A stretch of 64,000 nt of DNA from JACKAF01 sp041391485 (GTDB taxonomy: Bacteria > Bdellovibrionota > FAC87 > UBA2466 > JACKAF01). The notes under the pieces are model-generated. The model saw only the letters and a list, made by a program, of their open reading frames with translations. It was not told where the DNA came from and ran no database searches. The translations under genes were made by a program, and so were the position numbers. Shown here piece after piece: positions 1 to 9,190 of the stretch; position 1 is the stretch's first letter; the number at the start of each line of letters is the position of its first letter. The stretch lies in contig JAWKNY010000003.1 of assembly GCA_041391485.1 (NCBI GenBank), forward strand, positions 179,908-243,907, in the 5' to 3' direction.

Positions 1-75
1 GAGCCACGCTTGAAATCCTCAGGGGCCGGGGGTATGTTTCGCCCACAATTTCTTAGGTTTAGGAAGGAGCCTCGC

Positions 76-1461
76 ATGGCAGACTACCGGGTAGAAAAAG
101 ATTCCATGGGCGAAATGCAGATACCGTCTCGTTATCTCTACGGGGCGTCCACCCAGAGGGCAGTGGAGAACTTTCCCGTCAGCCCACTGCGTTTCAGCCG
201 TGAGTTCATTCGGATGCTGTCCGTGCTGAAAGCCACGTGTGCTGAGGTCAACGAGAAGCTGGGCGGTTTGGATGCAAAACTCGCCGGGGCCATCCTGGAC
301 GCTTCCAAAAAGATTGCGGAAGGAGAATACGACGAACACTTCGTGGTGGATATTTTCCAAACAGGCTCCGGAACCAGCACGAACATGAATTTCAACGAGG
401 TTGCGGCCAATGTTGCCAACGCGGCCTTAGGTTCGAAGGTAGGGAGCAAGAGCCCGGTGCACCCCAACGATCACGTCAATATGGGGCAATCGAGCAACGA
501 CGTTATCCCGACCGCCATCCACCTCAGTGCGGCGATGGCCATCCACGAAAAGTTGCTTCCCGCGCTCAAGCAGTTGCGTGAGACCTTCGGCAACAAGTCG
601 AAACAGTTTTCGAGTCTCGTAAAAACCGGGCGCACGCACCTTCAGGATGCAACGCCACTCACCTTGGGTCAGGAGTTTTCGGGCTACGAAAACCAAATCA
701 AAAAAGGAATCGAGCGTTTGGAGCGCGCGTTGCCTTCTTTGTGTGAGCTTGCGATCGGTGGCACCGCTGTGGGCACCGGCATTAATACCGATCCGACGTT
801 TGGCAAACAAGTTTCCGAGCGCTTGGCGAAGCAGTTGGGCTTGCCCTTTAAGGAAGCGGAGAACCATTTTGAGGCGCAGGCCAGTAAGGATGCGTGTGTG
901 GAAGCGAGCGGGGCCTTGAAGACCGTGGCGGTTTCGCTCACCAAGATCGCCAACGACATCCGTTGGCTGGGGTGTGGTCCCCGCTGTGGTTTCGCGGAGT
1001 TGTTGATTCCGGAGGTGCAGCCAGGAAGCAGCATCATGCCCGGAAAAGTAAACCCGGTGATTGCCGAAAGTCTTTTGCAGGTCTGTGCCCATGTCGTCGG
1101 CAACGACGCCGCCATCGCGTTTGGAGGCGCCGCCGGCAATTTTGAGCTCAACGTGATGATGCCGGTGATTGCGCACAATCTGCTGGAGTCGATTACCTTC
1201 CTTGCCAACGCCGTAAAGATGTTTGAAAGCAAGTGCGTGCGTGGGATTGAGGCGAATGCCGAAAAGATCAACTCTCTCGTGGAGCAGGGACTGATGCTTG
1301 CAACCAGTCTAGCGCCGAAAGTCGGGTACGATAAAGCGGCAGCCATCGCCAAGACGGCGTACAAAGAGAACAAGACCATTCGCCAGGTGGCCAAAGAAAT
1401 GACCGATTTGTCGGAAAGTGAACTGAATGAGTTGCTCGATCCGGCGAAGATGGTTCAGTAA
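76..1461 (+). CDS. fumC: fumarate hydratase, class II
   Basis: Cytosolic TCA-cycle enzyme that interconverts fumarate and L-malate. The 461-residue product matches the length of class II fumarases. Visible family motifs are SSNDVIPTA near residue 139, TGRTHLQDATPL near 185 (carrying the catalytic His, about residue 188 by E. coli numbering) and the superfamily signature GSSIMPGKVN near 317. I chose the ATG at 76 because AGGAAGGAG lies just upstream. An in-frame ATG at 10 would add 22 residues that do not look like the family. The stop is 3 bp from the convergent OmpA-family gene. Aspartase and argininosuccinate lyase share the fold, but the overall sequence reads as FumC. Confidence 0.96.
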   Translation: MADYRVEKDSMGEMQIPSRYLYGASTQRAVENFPVSPLRFSREFIRMLSVLKATCAEVNEKLGGLDAKLAGAILDASKKIAEGEYDEHFVVDIFQTGSGTSTNMNFNEVAANVANAALGSKVGSKSPVHPNDHVNMGQSSNDVIPTAIHLSAAMAIHEKLLPALKQLRETFGNKSKQFSSLVKTGRTHLQDATPLTLGQEFSGYENQIKKGIERLERALPSLCELAIGGTAVGTGINTDPTFGKQVSERLAKQLGLPFKEAENHFEAQASKDACVEASGALKTVAVSLTKIANDIRWLGCGPRCGFAELLIPEVQPGSSIMPGKVNPVIAESLLQVCAHVVGNDAAIAFGGAAGNFELNVMMPVIAHNLLESITFLANAVKMFESKCVRGIEANAEKINSLVEQGLMLATSLAPKVGYDKAAAIAKTAYKENKTIRQVAKEMTDLSESELNELLDPAKMVQ

Positions 1462-1464
1462 AGA

Positions 1465-2844
1465 CTACTCAAGTATAAAGAATTCCACTCGACGGTTTTT
1501 CGAACGCCCGGCTTCGGTAAGGTTGCTGGCGCGGGGTTTGCGTTTTCCCATTCCCTTGGCTTGCAGGGTATCGGCCTCGACTCCTTGGGAGACAAGATAG
1601 GTCTTAACCGCTGCCGCTCTTTTTTCGGATAGAGCCAGGTTGTAGCCTTCTGTATGCGTCGAATCCGTGTGGCCCACAATGAGAAGTTTGCGCACGTTGT
1701 TTCGTCGGATAACCTCTGCGATTTCGTTGAGTAGCGGCTTACTGTCTTGTGTGAGCGTTGCGCTATTCACCTCAAACCGGATGTTCTTGCGGATGACGAA
1801 CTTGCGATCGACTACGTTTACATCTTTGGTTGTGTAGTAATGTTTGCGCTCAGTTTGCGAAACTCCGACGGTGTAGCTGAGCTGTGCAAAGATCTGGTAG
1901 TCCGAGGTGAACGGAATGCCGCCATAAGTATTGGGCTTGCCCAAACCAACGTCCGCCCCCACCAGGAACGAAAAACTTTTGTTATCAAGCGGAGTAAACC
2001 GAGCACCCAAACCGAGTTGAGAGGGAGAGCTTCCGTAGCCGATGGGGCTACCCATTTGAACGGTTTGGTTGAATTCCAAAAACGGGATAAAGTCGCCCAG
2101 CTGCAGTTCTGCTGCCAGTCCCGCGTAGAGAGTGTTGTAACGGGAGAAGTCGAAAAAGTTTTGGGTGGTGAAACCCGCCGGCCCAGGATCGCGAATCTGA
2201 GGCATGTGGTAGAGGAGGTTGGCGTGGACGTAAAGTGGGAGTCCGGCCAACCAATCCAACCCTAGTGTATAAGCCAATCCGCCACCGACACTGATGGTCG
2301 TTCCCGACGGCGTCAAGCTGTTGAAGTTGGAAGCGATGAGGATATTCAGCACGGGGGCCAAGTACATGTACTCATTTAGCTCAAAGGAGTACATGCCGGA
2401 AAAATTGAAATCGCCCAACGAAGAGACGAGCTGGCTCGGACTCCCAAAGGTGGTGCTAGAACCTTTTCGGGCGACGGAGACAGTGAGCTGATCAGCCGGT
2501 GCCCAGCCAAAGAAAAGACTCTCGGCCAGTGTGTCGGCCCGTCCGTTGGCAATGGGCGCGTTGCGGACCGAATAAAACTCCCCGCCGATTCCAAAGGAAA
2601 TTGTTCCGACCGGGAAACTCTGAGCGGAACGCACTCGAAAGGTTCCGGGCTCACCCCAGTTGGTGGGGTGGAGAAAGCGCGGGGAATGGGTTTCTTCGTA
2701 GCCGGTCGTTTGCTCTTCTCCGGCAACCGTCTCCTGCTTTGAGACGGGGATCCCCTCTTGCTCTGCGAGGGCCCTGTGGGAGACAGCAGCTAGGGCAGCG
2801 ATCATGAGCACAGCCGCAAATTTCAATCGGTGGGTAGAGTTCAT
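1465..2844 (-). CDS. OmpA-family outer membrane protein
   Basis: A 459-residue protein with a signal peptide ending near ALA (about residue 27), a long central region of alternating hydrophobic and polar beta-strand character, and a C-terminal OmpA/MotB peptidoglycan-binding domain at roughly 345-459. That domain shows the conserved LLIVGHTDSTHTEGYNLALS segment and the ending NRRVEFFI. Known role of the family: an outer-membrane barrel with a periplasmic domain that grips peptidoglycan and ties the envelope together. The gene is monocistronic, convergent with fumC and divergent from the FliL-like gene. The specific barrel function is unknown. Confidence 0.88.
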   Translation of the reverse strand: MNSTHRLKFAAVLMIAALAAVSHRALAEQEGIPVSKQETVAGEEQTTGYEETHSPRFLHPTNWGEPGTFRVRSAQSFPVGTISFGIGGEFYSVRNAPIANGRADTLAESLFFGWAPADQLTVSVARKGSSTTFGSPSQLVSSLGDFNFSGMYSFELNEYMYLAPVLNILIASNFNSLTPSGTTISVGGGLAYTLGLDWLAGLPLYVHANLLYHMPQIRDPGPAGFTTQNFFDFSRYNTLYAGLAAELQLGDFIPFLEFNQTVQMGSPIGYGSSPSQLGLGARFTPLDNKSFSFLVGADVGLGKPNTYGGIPFTSDYQIFAQLSYTVGVSQTERKHYYTTKDVNVVDRKFVIRKNIRFEVNSATLTQDSKPLLNEIAEVIRRNNVRKLLIVGHTDSTHTEGYNLALSEKRAAAVKTYLVSQGVEADTLQAKGMGKRKPRASNLTEAGRSKNRRVEFFILE

Positions 2845-2961
2845 GCTATCTCATTGGATTTTTTCTTATTTTACCACGGGCTCTCCAGGCACAAATGTGT
2901 AGAATTTACGGCAATCGTAATTCGTCGCGTCAACTGAGCTATAATGGGTCAAAGGGGCTTT

Positions 2962-3471
2962 GTGGTGCGTTTACCCATACCGTACATTTTTTCTGCGTCT
3001 CTTGCGGGCATCGGGATCGCCGTTGGTATGTACATCATTTGGCACTCCTATTCCGCCAACCGTTTAGTGCTTTCCCAGTTTCCCGATTACGCTCCCACGG
3101 CCGAACGCGCACCCGCTTCTGTTTCTCCTGATTACTACGCCTACGCGCATTCTGATGACGTGCCTCCGGTGCTGTTTAGCCTGGGTGAGGTACTTGCCAA
3201 TATCAGCGAGCCGGGCACGAGAGCCAACCACTTCGCGCGCTTACGCTTGGATTTCGAGCTTTTTGACGAAGGCGGCCGTCACTTAATGGAAGAAGGTGAG
3301 GCCGGCGTGAAGCATACCGTGATCGAGATACTCCGCGGTCAGAGTTTCACCCGACTCAATACCTTGGACGGAAAGCTCTACTTCAAGGAAGAGCTCGTCG
3401 CCAAGATCAACTCCCTCCTCAATAAGCCCGTCATCAGACAGGTTCACTTCGCTTCTTTTTATTTGCAGTAA
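2962..3471 (+). CDS. FliL-like single-pass membrane protein
   Basis: About 169 residues. A short N-terminus is followed by one transmembrane segment (IPYIFSASLAGIGIAVGMYI) and a periplasmic domain. The C-terminal half fits the FliL pattern: an acidic strand, HTVIEILRG, an LDGKLYFKEELVAKIN helix, and a final strand VHFASFYLQ comparable to the VYFTxFVIQ end of FliL. FliL proteins sit beside the flagellar stator, but no flagellar gene is nearby, so the partner here is unknown. An in-frame ATG at 2944 overlaps a TATAAT (2940-2945) that may be a -10 element. The GTG codons at 2962/2965 follow AAAGGGG and are the more likely start. Pyruvate kinase follows after 28 bp. Confidence 0.6.
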   Translation: MVRLPIPYIFSASLAGIGIAVGMYIIWHSYSANRLVLSQFPDYAPTAERAPASVSPDYYAYAHSDDVPPVLFSLGEVLANISEPGTRANHFARLRLDFELFDEGGRHLMEEGEAGVKHTVIEILRGQSFTRLNTLDGKLYFKEELVAKINSLLNKPVIRQVHFASFYLQ

Positions 3472-3499
3472 GTCGCCTTTCGGAAGTATAGCTTTACGC

Positions 3500-4927
3500 A
3501 TGCAACGCAAAACCAAGATTATCTGTACCATTGGGCCTGCCGTTGATACGCGCGAAAAGCTCATGGATCTGGCCCGGTGTGGGATGAACGTTGCCCGGCT
3601 GAATTTCTCACATGGGAATCACGAAAATTTTCAACGAGTCATCCAAGATCTTCGCTCTATTGAGGAAGAACTGGGTGAACCGATCGGCATCTTGGGCGAC
3701 ATTCAAGGCCCAAAGATCCGTGTCGGCACATTAAAAAACAAGACCCTTCAGTTGCGTGAAGGGGAGTCTGTATGGATGACGAGCGATGAGCATACGGACG
3801 ACGAAAACGTCATTACCAGCACCTATAAGGATTTGTGCAAGGATGTATCGGTAGGGCAGTTTGTCCTCTTGGACGACGGTCTTTTGCGTTTGAAGATTGT
3901 GGAAAAATCGGGTGGAAGGCTTAAAGCAGTAGTGGTGAATGGCGGCACATTACTCGAGCACAAAGGCATCTCGGTACCTGAAGCTAGTTTTTCCGTTCAC
4001 AGCATTACTGAAAAAGATTACTCGGACATTCTTTTTTGCGTAAAAGCCAAAGTTGATTTTATCGCCCTGTCATTTGTTCGCTCAGCGCAAGAAGTCCGAC
4101 ACATAAAGCAGTTTGTGCAGTCGCGTGAGACGGCCATCAAGATCATTTCAAAGGTGGAGAAGCGTGAGGCCTTGGAGTGCTTGGAAGAAATTATTGACGC
4201 TTCGGATGGGATTCTGGTTGCACGCGGTGACTTGGCGGTAGAGGTAGGAAACCCACGAGTGCCTGTGCTGCAAAAGAAAATTGTTCGTCGCTGTAACCTC
4301 AAAGCAAAGCCGGTCATCATCGCCACGCAAATGTTGATGTCGATGGTCGAGAACCCGCAGCCTACACGCGCCGAAGCCTCTGACGTGGCTAACGCCATTT
4401 TGGACGGGGCCGATGCGATCATGCTTTCAAATGAAACCGCGGTGGGACGTTACCCACTTGAAGCGGTAAAGATGATGAACCAGATAGCCGTAGAGATTGA
4501 GGCCGAGCCACGCGGTCAGGCTATTCTCTATAATGAGTGGGAACTCAATGCCGATGGGGAGATGGCGATCGCGTTGCTGCAAAGTGCGGTACGTCTGGCT
4601 TCCATTCTGCAGGCGCGGGCGATTGTGGTGATGACCCGCAGCGGTTACTCCTCGCAACTCATCTCAAAATGTCGGGCCGCTTGCCGAGTGATTTCTGTTA
4701 CGAGCAACTTTGAAACCTACCGCCAGCTTTCCATGCACTGGGGTGTGGAAGCGATTTTGGTGCACAGCCTGAAAGAACTGAGTTCCGAAGCGTCTCCGCT
4801 CAACGAGCTGGGAGATGTTCTTATCGACTGCAAGAAACTCATTCGTGGAGATCGTGTCGTTTTCACCGCGGGACTACCGGAGCCGACGGAGTTGCCCACC
4901 AACACGATTAAGGTCTGGCAGCTCTGA
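3500..4927 (+). CDS. pyk: pyruvate kinase
   Basis: Glycolytic enzyme that transfers phosphate from phosphoenolpyruvate to ADP. The 475-residue protein is full length. Motifs: MNVARLNFSHG near residues 30-40 (substrate and K+ site), GDIQGPKIRVG near 70-80, SKVEKREALE (the position of the catalytic lysine in SKxE), GILVARGDLAVEVG, and SDVANAILDGADAIMLSNET, which precedes the C-terminal allosteric-type domain at about 350-475. SNET replaces the usual SGET. Start at ATG 3500. The gene lies 28 bp after the FliL-like gene and may share its transcript. Confidence 0.96.
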   Translation: MQRKTKIICTIGPAVDTREKLMDLARCGMNVARLNFSHGNHENFQRVIQDLRSIEEELGEPIGILGDIQGPKIRVGTLKNKTLQLREGESVWMTSDEHTDDENVITSTYKDLCKDVSVGQFVLLDDGLLRLKIVEKSGGRLKAVVVNGGTLLEHKGISVPEASFSVHSITEKDYSDILFCVKAKVDFIALSFVRSAQEVRHIKQFVQSRETAIKIISKVEKREALECLEEIIDASDGILVARGDLAVEVGNPRVPVLQKKIVRRCNLKAKPVIIATQMLMSMVENPQPTRAEASDVANAILDGADAIMLSNETAVGRYPLEAVKMMNQIAVEIEAEPRGQAILYNEWELNADGEMAIALLQSAVRLASILQARAIVVMTRSGYSSQLISKCRAACRVISVTSNFETYRQLSMHWGVEAILVHSLKELSSEASPLNELGDVLIDCKKLIRGDRVVFTAGLPEPTELPTNTIKVWQL

Positions 4928-5017
4928 GCGAGGCGGCGGACCCGCTCAAAAACTGGTGGATCCTTGGCATCCGCGGTAGAATATTAATACACGTCTTTAA
5001 CCCCATTCCTCTTAAAC

Positions 5018-5308
5018 ATGCGTTTTCTAGATATTCGCTGCGATGTGTTGTTCCGTTGGGTGTTGTTGTGCGTAATCACGACTCTGCTTGGGCTAAGTTG
5101 TTTCTCCAAGCGGGGTTGGCTCGATTGGTACCGCATCAACCAAGGCAACCGAAACCTTGAAGAACAGATCCAGGCGGCAAAAGTACGCCGTGACGAGTTG
5201 CGCCACCAAATCCAAGCCGTGGGTCAGGGTGGACTGGAAAAAGAAATGCTGGTGCGCGGCCAACTGAGCTACCTCCGAAGCAATGAATTTCTGATCGAAT
5301 TCGAATAA
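5018..5308 (+). CDS. FtsB/DivIC-like septum formation initiator
   Basis: A 96-residue bitopic protein. It has a hydrophobic segment at about residues 10-32 (FRWVLLCVITTLLGLSCFS) followed directly by a coiled coil (NRNLEEQIQAAKVRRDELRHQ) and a short C-terminal tail. This is the architecture of FtsB/DivIC proteins, which bind FtsL and FtsQ in the divisome. The pairing with glycolytic genes (commonly eno, here pyk upstream) is seen in many bacteria. Similarity is structural rather than motif-based, so FtsL or another small coiled-coil membrane protein cannot be excluded. It ends 9 bp before the GHMP kinase start. Confidence 0.7.
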   Translation: MRFLDIRCDVLFRWVLLCVITTLLGLSCFSKRGWLDWYRINQGNRNLEEQIQAAKVRRDELRHQIQAVGQGGLEKEMLVRGQLSYLRSNEFLIEFE

Positions 5309-5317
5309 GCTAACAAC

Positions 5318-6349
5318 ATGAAAAAATTTATTTCCAGAGCCCCGACGAGAGCCGATCTCGCCGGCGGGACCCTCGATATTTGGCCTTTGTACTGTGTATT
5401 GAACGGGGCGGTGACGGTGAACGTCGCCCTGGATCTTTGGGAGGCAGTGGAGTTCACGGTTGAAAAGAGCGGTGACTTTACGTTGGACGTGGTTTCGGGA
5501 AAGGACTCCGACACCTTCAAGGCGGACGCTTCGTTCCAGAAAACGGCTCCCAGCCTGCGCTTTCCGGCTACGTTAATTTTCGCGTATTTTGCGGGTCGTG
5601 AATTTCCAAAACTCCACGTGCGGGCCGAAATCAAGACCGATGTCCCGCGTGGCAGTGGCCTCGGCGGATCCTCTGCTCTGGCCGTCGCTCTGTGCCGGGG
5701 CTTGTGGGAGATTGAGGGAAAGTCTGCGGCCTCGGGGTGGCAGACTGAGATGCTGCGTTGGGTGCAGGACTTTGAAGCCCGCTTTCTGGAAGTTCCGACG
5801 GGTACTCAAGATTACCTTGCCGCTCTTTACGGCGGTCTTCGTACTTATGGATTCCGCTACGGAAACCCTGAAGTAAATTCCTTACCGGAAGCTCGCCTCA
5901 AAGAGCTCTCCGACCGGTTACTCGTGCTTTTTTCCGGAGACCAGCACCAAAGTGGTCTTAGTAATTGGGAGATCTACCGAGGGTTTTTGGAGAATCAATC
6001 GGGTTACCGAGTTGGGCTATCCGAGTTGCGCGATGTGGCGGATCGAGTAAATGCCTTACTGCAGAGCGAACCGAAGTGGAGTGAACTCGGCAAACTCTTG
6101 AATCAAGAGTGGGACATTCGCAGCCGAGTGTTCAAAGTAAACACACCTCGCCTGGACAAGATTATTGATCAACTGCGTTCGATGGAGATTCTGGGTTGCA
6201 AAGTGTGTGGGGCCGCACAAGGTGGCAGTTTGATCGTGCTTTGCGAACCGGCCAAAAAATCTGCTATCCAAAAGACTTGTGAAAAAGACGGGATTGAAGT
6301 TCTCGCGGCTCGTCCGACGAACAAAGGGGTCGAGATTCTTCCTACATGA
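5318..6349 (+). CDS. GHMP-family sugar kinase (heptose-7-phosphate-kinase-like)
   Basis: A 343-residue cytosolic kinase of the galactokinase/homoserine/mevalonate/phosphomevalonate superfamily. Three GHMP motifs are visible: an N-terminal APTRADLAGGTLDIWPLY (substrate side), the glycine/serine-rich phosphate loop PRGSGLGGSSALAVALCRG near residues 110-128, and a C-terminal CKVCGAAQGGSLIVL near 290. The N-terminal motif resembles D-glycero-D-manno-heptose 7-phosphate kinases and related sugar kinases, so a role in LPS or other sugar-nucleotide synthesis is plausible. The substrate is not proven. It sits 9 bp downstream of the FtsB-like gene and overlaps the end of the convergent gene by 8 bp. 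Confidence 0.8.
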   Translation: MKKFISRAPTRADLAGGTLDIWPLYCVLNGAVTVNVALDLWEAVEFTVEKSGDFTLDVVSGKDSDTFKADASFQKTAPSLRFPATLIFAYFAGREFPKLHVRAEIKTDVPRGSGLGGSSALAVALCRGLWEIEGKSAASGWQTEMLRWVQDFEARFLEVPTGTQDYLAALYGGLRTYGFRYGNPEVNSLPEARLKELSDRLLVLFSGDQHQSGLSNWEIYRGFLENQSGYRVGLSELRDVADRVNALLQSEPKWSELGKLLNQEWDIRSRVFKVNTPRLDKIIDQLRSMEILGCKVCGAAQGGSLIVLCEPAKKSAIQKTCEKDGIEVLAARPTNKGVEILPT

Positions 6350-7757
6350 ACCAGACAAGTTTCATCGTCGTTCTAAATATGTCGAAGCGAGCGGCATCTA
6401 CCGGGAACTTGATGAGCGTGTCTTTAGCGATTCCCAGGCCTACGTTGACGGACCAGGGACGTACAAAGAAGACGTAGTTGATACCCCAGGAAATATGTTG
6501 GTGCGTGTCATCCGCGTTAAATCCGAGTTCTACCCACGGAATAATGTAGTGGTAAGACCAAAGCAATAGATGCGGTTCGACCAAAAGCGAAACGGCACGG
6601 ATGCGTCGCGCTATAACGCTGTCTCCCGCGACAGTAAACCCAACCACGTTTAACGTCGTATCAAGTCTAAATCCCCATACATCGCCAAAGAATGTGTCAT
6701 TCCCTCCGGCGAATAAGCGTACCCCTCCTCCAATGCGAGTAAAGGTAAAAACGTTATCAGAACCATCTTCGTGAAGGGTGGCGTAGCCGCCAATGCGCGC
6801 GATGAATCGGTTGAAGAGAATAAAGGGGAAGTCGAAGTTCATGTAGGCGCGTGAAAAAGTATTGCTGGATTGATCGTTGTAGATCAAGAATCCAAAACCA
6901 CCCTCAGGCTGAATCGTTAGCCACGGAGAGTATTTGTGTGGTAGCAGAGACTGCCCTGCGATGACTTTGAACTCGCTGGTTTTGCCTTCGTAGAGTCTCC
7001 CCTCGTAATAAAGGTTTACCTGGTACGTGTATTCACCTTCGCGGTTCATCTGCGATGAGATCTCTCTCCAGTCGATAAAATCGGGAGGCGAGCCGAAGCG
7101 TCCGACCTTAGCTCGGACTCTTCCTTTTCGGTCGCGGACCATCAAGACCCAACCGTCGTAGACCTCGTTCACCGAGGTTAGAATGCGAAAGGTCAGTTTC
7201 GAATGTTGTTGGGTGTCCAAATCGACGAGCTGGGTGGGAGAACCTTCGGCGTAGAGCTGGACAAAGGCGGAGGGTTTGAAAATCCCCCGGAGACCAAAGC
7301 TTGCTTCGGTACTCTCCTCGTCTTTTTGCTCTTTGAATTTAAGCTTCGGTGGAATATTCAGCCAGTGGTTGAGCAACCGGTACTCGGAACTTCTGCCGTT
7401 CGGTCCCACGATCTTGATAGGGATCGGGGTGGTTTCCAATGGCACTCGAAACTTGAAGTTGAACTGTCCATCGCGAAGCGGGACTTTTTTGTTGTTGAAG
7501 TAAAAGTAGTAGTTCTTTTTGATGAAGCCACTAAAGATGATCTTGGCTGCCCCGTCTTCTACGTACAGTAGTTCGGAACGCGTTTTGTTCCATTGAATAA
7601 TATGAACGGGAAGCGGATCGAGCTCCAGCAAGACCAAGAAGTCCGCCGCGCGGTAGCGCTCCGTCATCTGACCGGCTGGAAAGATAGCCGTCGGAAAATT
7701 CTCGGCCATCGCCGAGCTTAGACAGAGTGCGGCAAAGATAAAAAGACGTAAAGGCAT
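6342..7757 (-). CDS. secreted protein with predicted C-terminal beta-barrel, unknown function
   Basis: A 471-residue protein starting with a signal peptide (hydrophobic to about residue 18, ending SSAMA). The first 280 residues are beta-rich with repeated short strands and read like one or two Ig-like or carbohydrate-binding modules (for example GEYTYQVNLYYEGRLYEGKT). Residues about 290-471 consist of alternating amphipathic strands rich in F, G, R and Y and end in WFM, as expected of an outer-membrane barrel. I do not recognise a family. Its stop overlaps the GHMP kinase by 8 bp in convergent orientation. Confidence 0.6.
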   Translation of the reverse strand: MPLRLFIFAALCLSSAMAENFPTAIFPAGQMTERYRAADFLVLLELDPLPVHIIQWNKTRSELLYVEDGAAKIIFSGFIKKNYYFYFNNKKVPLRDGQFNFKFRVPLETTPIPIKIVGPNGRSSEYRLLNHWLNIPPKLKFKEQKDEESTEASFGLRGIFKPSAFVQLYAEGSPTQLVDLDTQQHSKLTFRILTSVNEVYDGWVLMVRDRKGRVRAKVGRFGSPPDFIDWREISSQMNREGEYTYQVNLYYEGRLYEGKTSEFKVIAGQSLLPHKYSPWLTIQPEGGFGFLIYNDQSSNTFSRAYMNFDFPFILFNRFIARIGGYATLHEDGSDNVFTFTRIGGGVRLFAGGNDTFFGDVWGFRLDTTLNVVGFTVAGDSVIARRIRAVSLLVEPHLLLWSYHYIIPWVELGFNADDTHQHISWGINYVFFVRPWSVNVGLGIAKDTLIKFPVDAARFDIFRTTMKLVWFM

Positions 7758-7807
7758 GAGCCTAAAAATTCTATCATTTCTTGAGAGATAGCGAAACGTA
7801 ACGGAGA

Positions 7808-9094
7808 CTAGGGCTCGTAGCGAATGAGAGCGAAGTCTGCGTTGCTGCCATTGTGTGCTTCGCCCGCTACCAGGATCTTGCCATCATTCTGCAATGCGAC
7901 AGCGTGTGCTTCGTCAAGACCGCCTGAAAAATCCAGGCTAAAAAAGCCGTCCGTGTCGAAGGTAAAGTCCTGACTGCCCGAGAACCGGACTCGCGAGAGC
8001 AGCCAGTCGAAATTCGAACCGTTGTTAGTCTTGCCGACGAAAACAGGCTTGTCTCCGACGGCGAGCACCATGGCATTAGCCGCGTCCGATCGGGACGCGG
8101 CGGTGGTTAAAGAGAAAACGGCAGTACCATTTGTTCCAAAATCCAGATCGGTAGAACCGTCTGTGTGAAATTGGCTCAGCAGCGCATCCGAAGAGGAGCC
8201 TTCACGGGCAACGCCTCCCACTAGTATCTCCCCACCCGAGCGGATTTGAACGCTCGTGGCGACGTCGGCTCCGCTCGTGATGGAAACGACTCGTATCCCA
8301 TCCGTATCAAATCCGGTGTCCAGTGCGCCACTTGTCTTAAGTCGCAGTAGAGCAAGATCAGCGGGAGTTTGTCCCACGACGATGAGTCTACCTACTTCGT
8401 CCACCACAATGCCCCTTGCGGTGTCGTCGCCGGTGCTGATTGCGTAGGTGGCAAAGCCATCCGAATCAAAAGTAGTATCGGGGGTACCGGTAGTTTCGTA
8501 ACGGGCGACGGCAAAGTCTTTTTGGGTGCCGTCGTCTGATTGGCCGACGACCACGAGGCGGCCGTTGCCATCGGTGAGAAGCGCTCGAGCGACATCGGCT
8601 GCTGAGGCGAGGCCGAAATCCCGGGTTGCAAAGCCACTGGAGCCGAAATTTGTGTCCAGAGTGCCGTCGGAGAAAAACCGCGCGAGTACAAAGTCCGTAT
8701 TTCCTGTGCTGACGGTGGTACTACCGGCAACGAAAAAGCTACCATCGTTTAGCGCCACAATCGCAAAAATGGAGTCGTCGCCCGAGCCTACTGATTGTGT
8801 CATCTTTCCGTTGCCGCTAGCGAACGAAGTATCCAGACTGCCGTTGCTTAGGTAACGGGCGACCGCAAAATTGAGCTTGGTATCGTAGCTCGTTCCCGCC
8901 GCCAGAATTCTTCCATCCGAAAGCACAGCCACCGCGTAGATGCGATCGTCGGAAGTACCGATTGCAGTCGTGACAATTCCTCCCGATCCAAAGGTCGAAT
9001 CCAAACCTTTGGACAAGGATTCGCATCGGCTGAAAAGTAGGGCTGTAAAAAGAAGCGATAGTGCGAGAAGCGGTTTTACCAATTTTTCTCCCAT
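7808..9094 (-). CDS. delta-60 repeat exported protein
   Basis: About 428 residues from the ATG at 9094 (an ATG at 9112 is also possible). A hydrophobic N-terminus ends in LFSRC. This resembles a lipobox, but the Arg before Cys is atypical. The mature part is built of at least seven copies of a roughly 55-residue unit containing DGRILAAG, FAVARY and the hallmark GSLDTSF..G, which is the delta-60 repeat. Tandem repeats of this kind are thought to form a beta-propeller-like cell-surface or periplasmic fold. The repeats hold the reading frame intact despite frameshifts elsewhere in the window. No ligand is known. Confidence 0.82.
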   Translation of the reverse strand: MGEKLVKPLLALSLLFTALLFSRCESLSKGLDSTFGSGGIVTTAIGTSDDRIYAVAVLSDGRILAAGTSYDTKLNFAVARYLSNGSLDTSFASGNGKMTQSVGSGDDSIFAIVALNDGSFFVAGSTTVSTGNTDFVLARFFSDGTLDTNFGSSGFATRDFGLASAADVARALLTDGNGRLVVVGQSDDGTQKDFAVARYETTGTPDTTFDSDGFATYAISTGDDTARGIVVDEVGRLIVVGQTPADLALLRLKTSGALDTGFDTDGIRVVSITSGADVATSVQIRSGGEILVGGVAREGSSSDALLSQFHTDGSTDLDFGTNGTAVFSLTTAASRSDAANAMVLAVGDKPVFVGKTNNGSNFDWLLSRVRFSGSQDFTFDTDGFFSLDFSGGLDEAHAVALQNDGKILVAGEAHNGSNADFALIRYEP

Positions 9095-9190
9095 CGAGTG
9101 CTTATTATACATCTCCGTGCCTGCAAAAGTAGGGAGCCCTCAGCGAACGATCGGCTCTTCGCGGCATGCGGGTTGCAATGAACACGGGAT

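Noticed and set aside
427..1176. Long antisense open frame in fumC (249 codons)
   Set aside because: Its composition follows from the codon bias of fumC on the other strand, it has no RBS or recognisable domain, and fumC is certain.
2940..2945. TATAAT as a start-site-defining promoter for the ATG at 2944
   Set aside because: The -10 box overlaps that ATG, so a transcript from it could not carry the start codon. I moved the start to GTG 2962 and did not list the promoter, because no -35 is visible.
7808..9094. Tandem nucleotide repeat or CRISPR-like array
   Set aside because: The periodicity is at protein level (delta-60 repeats); nucleotide units are diverged and no fixed spacers exist.
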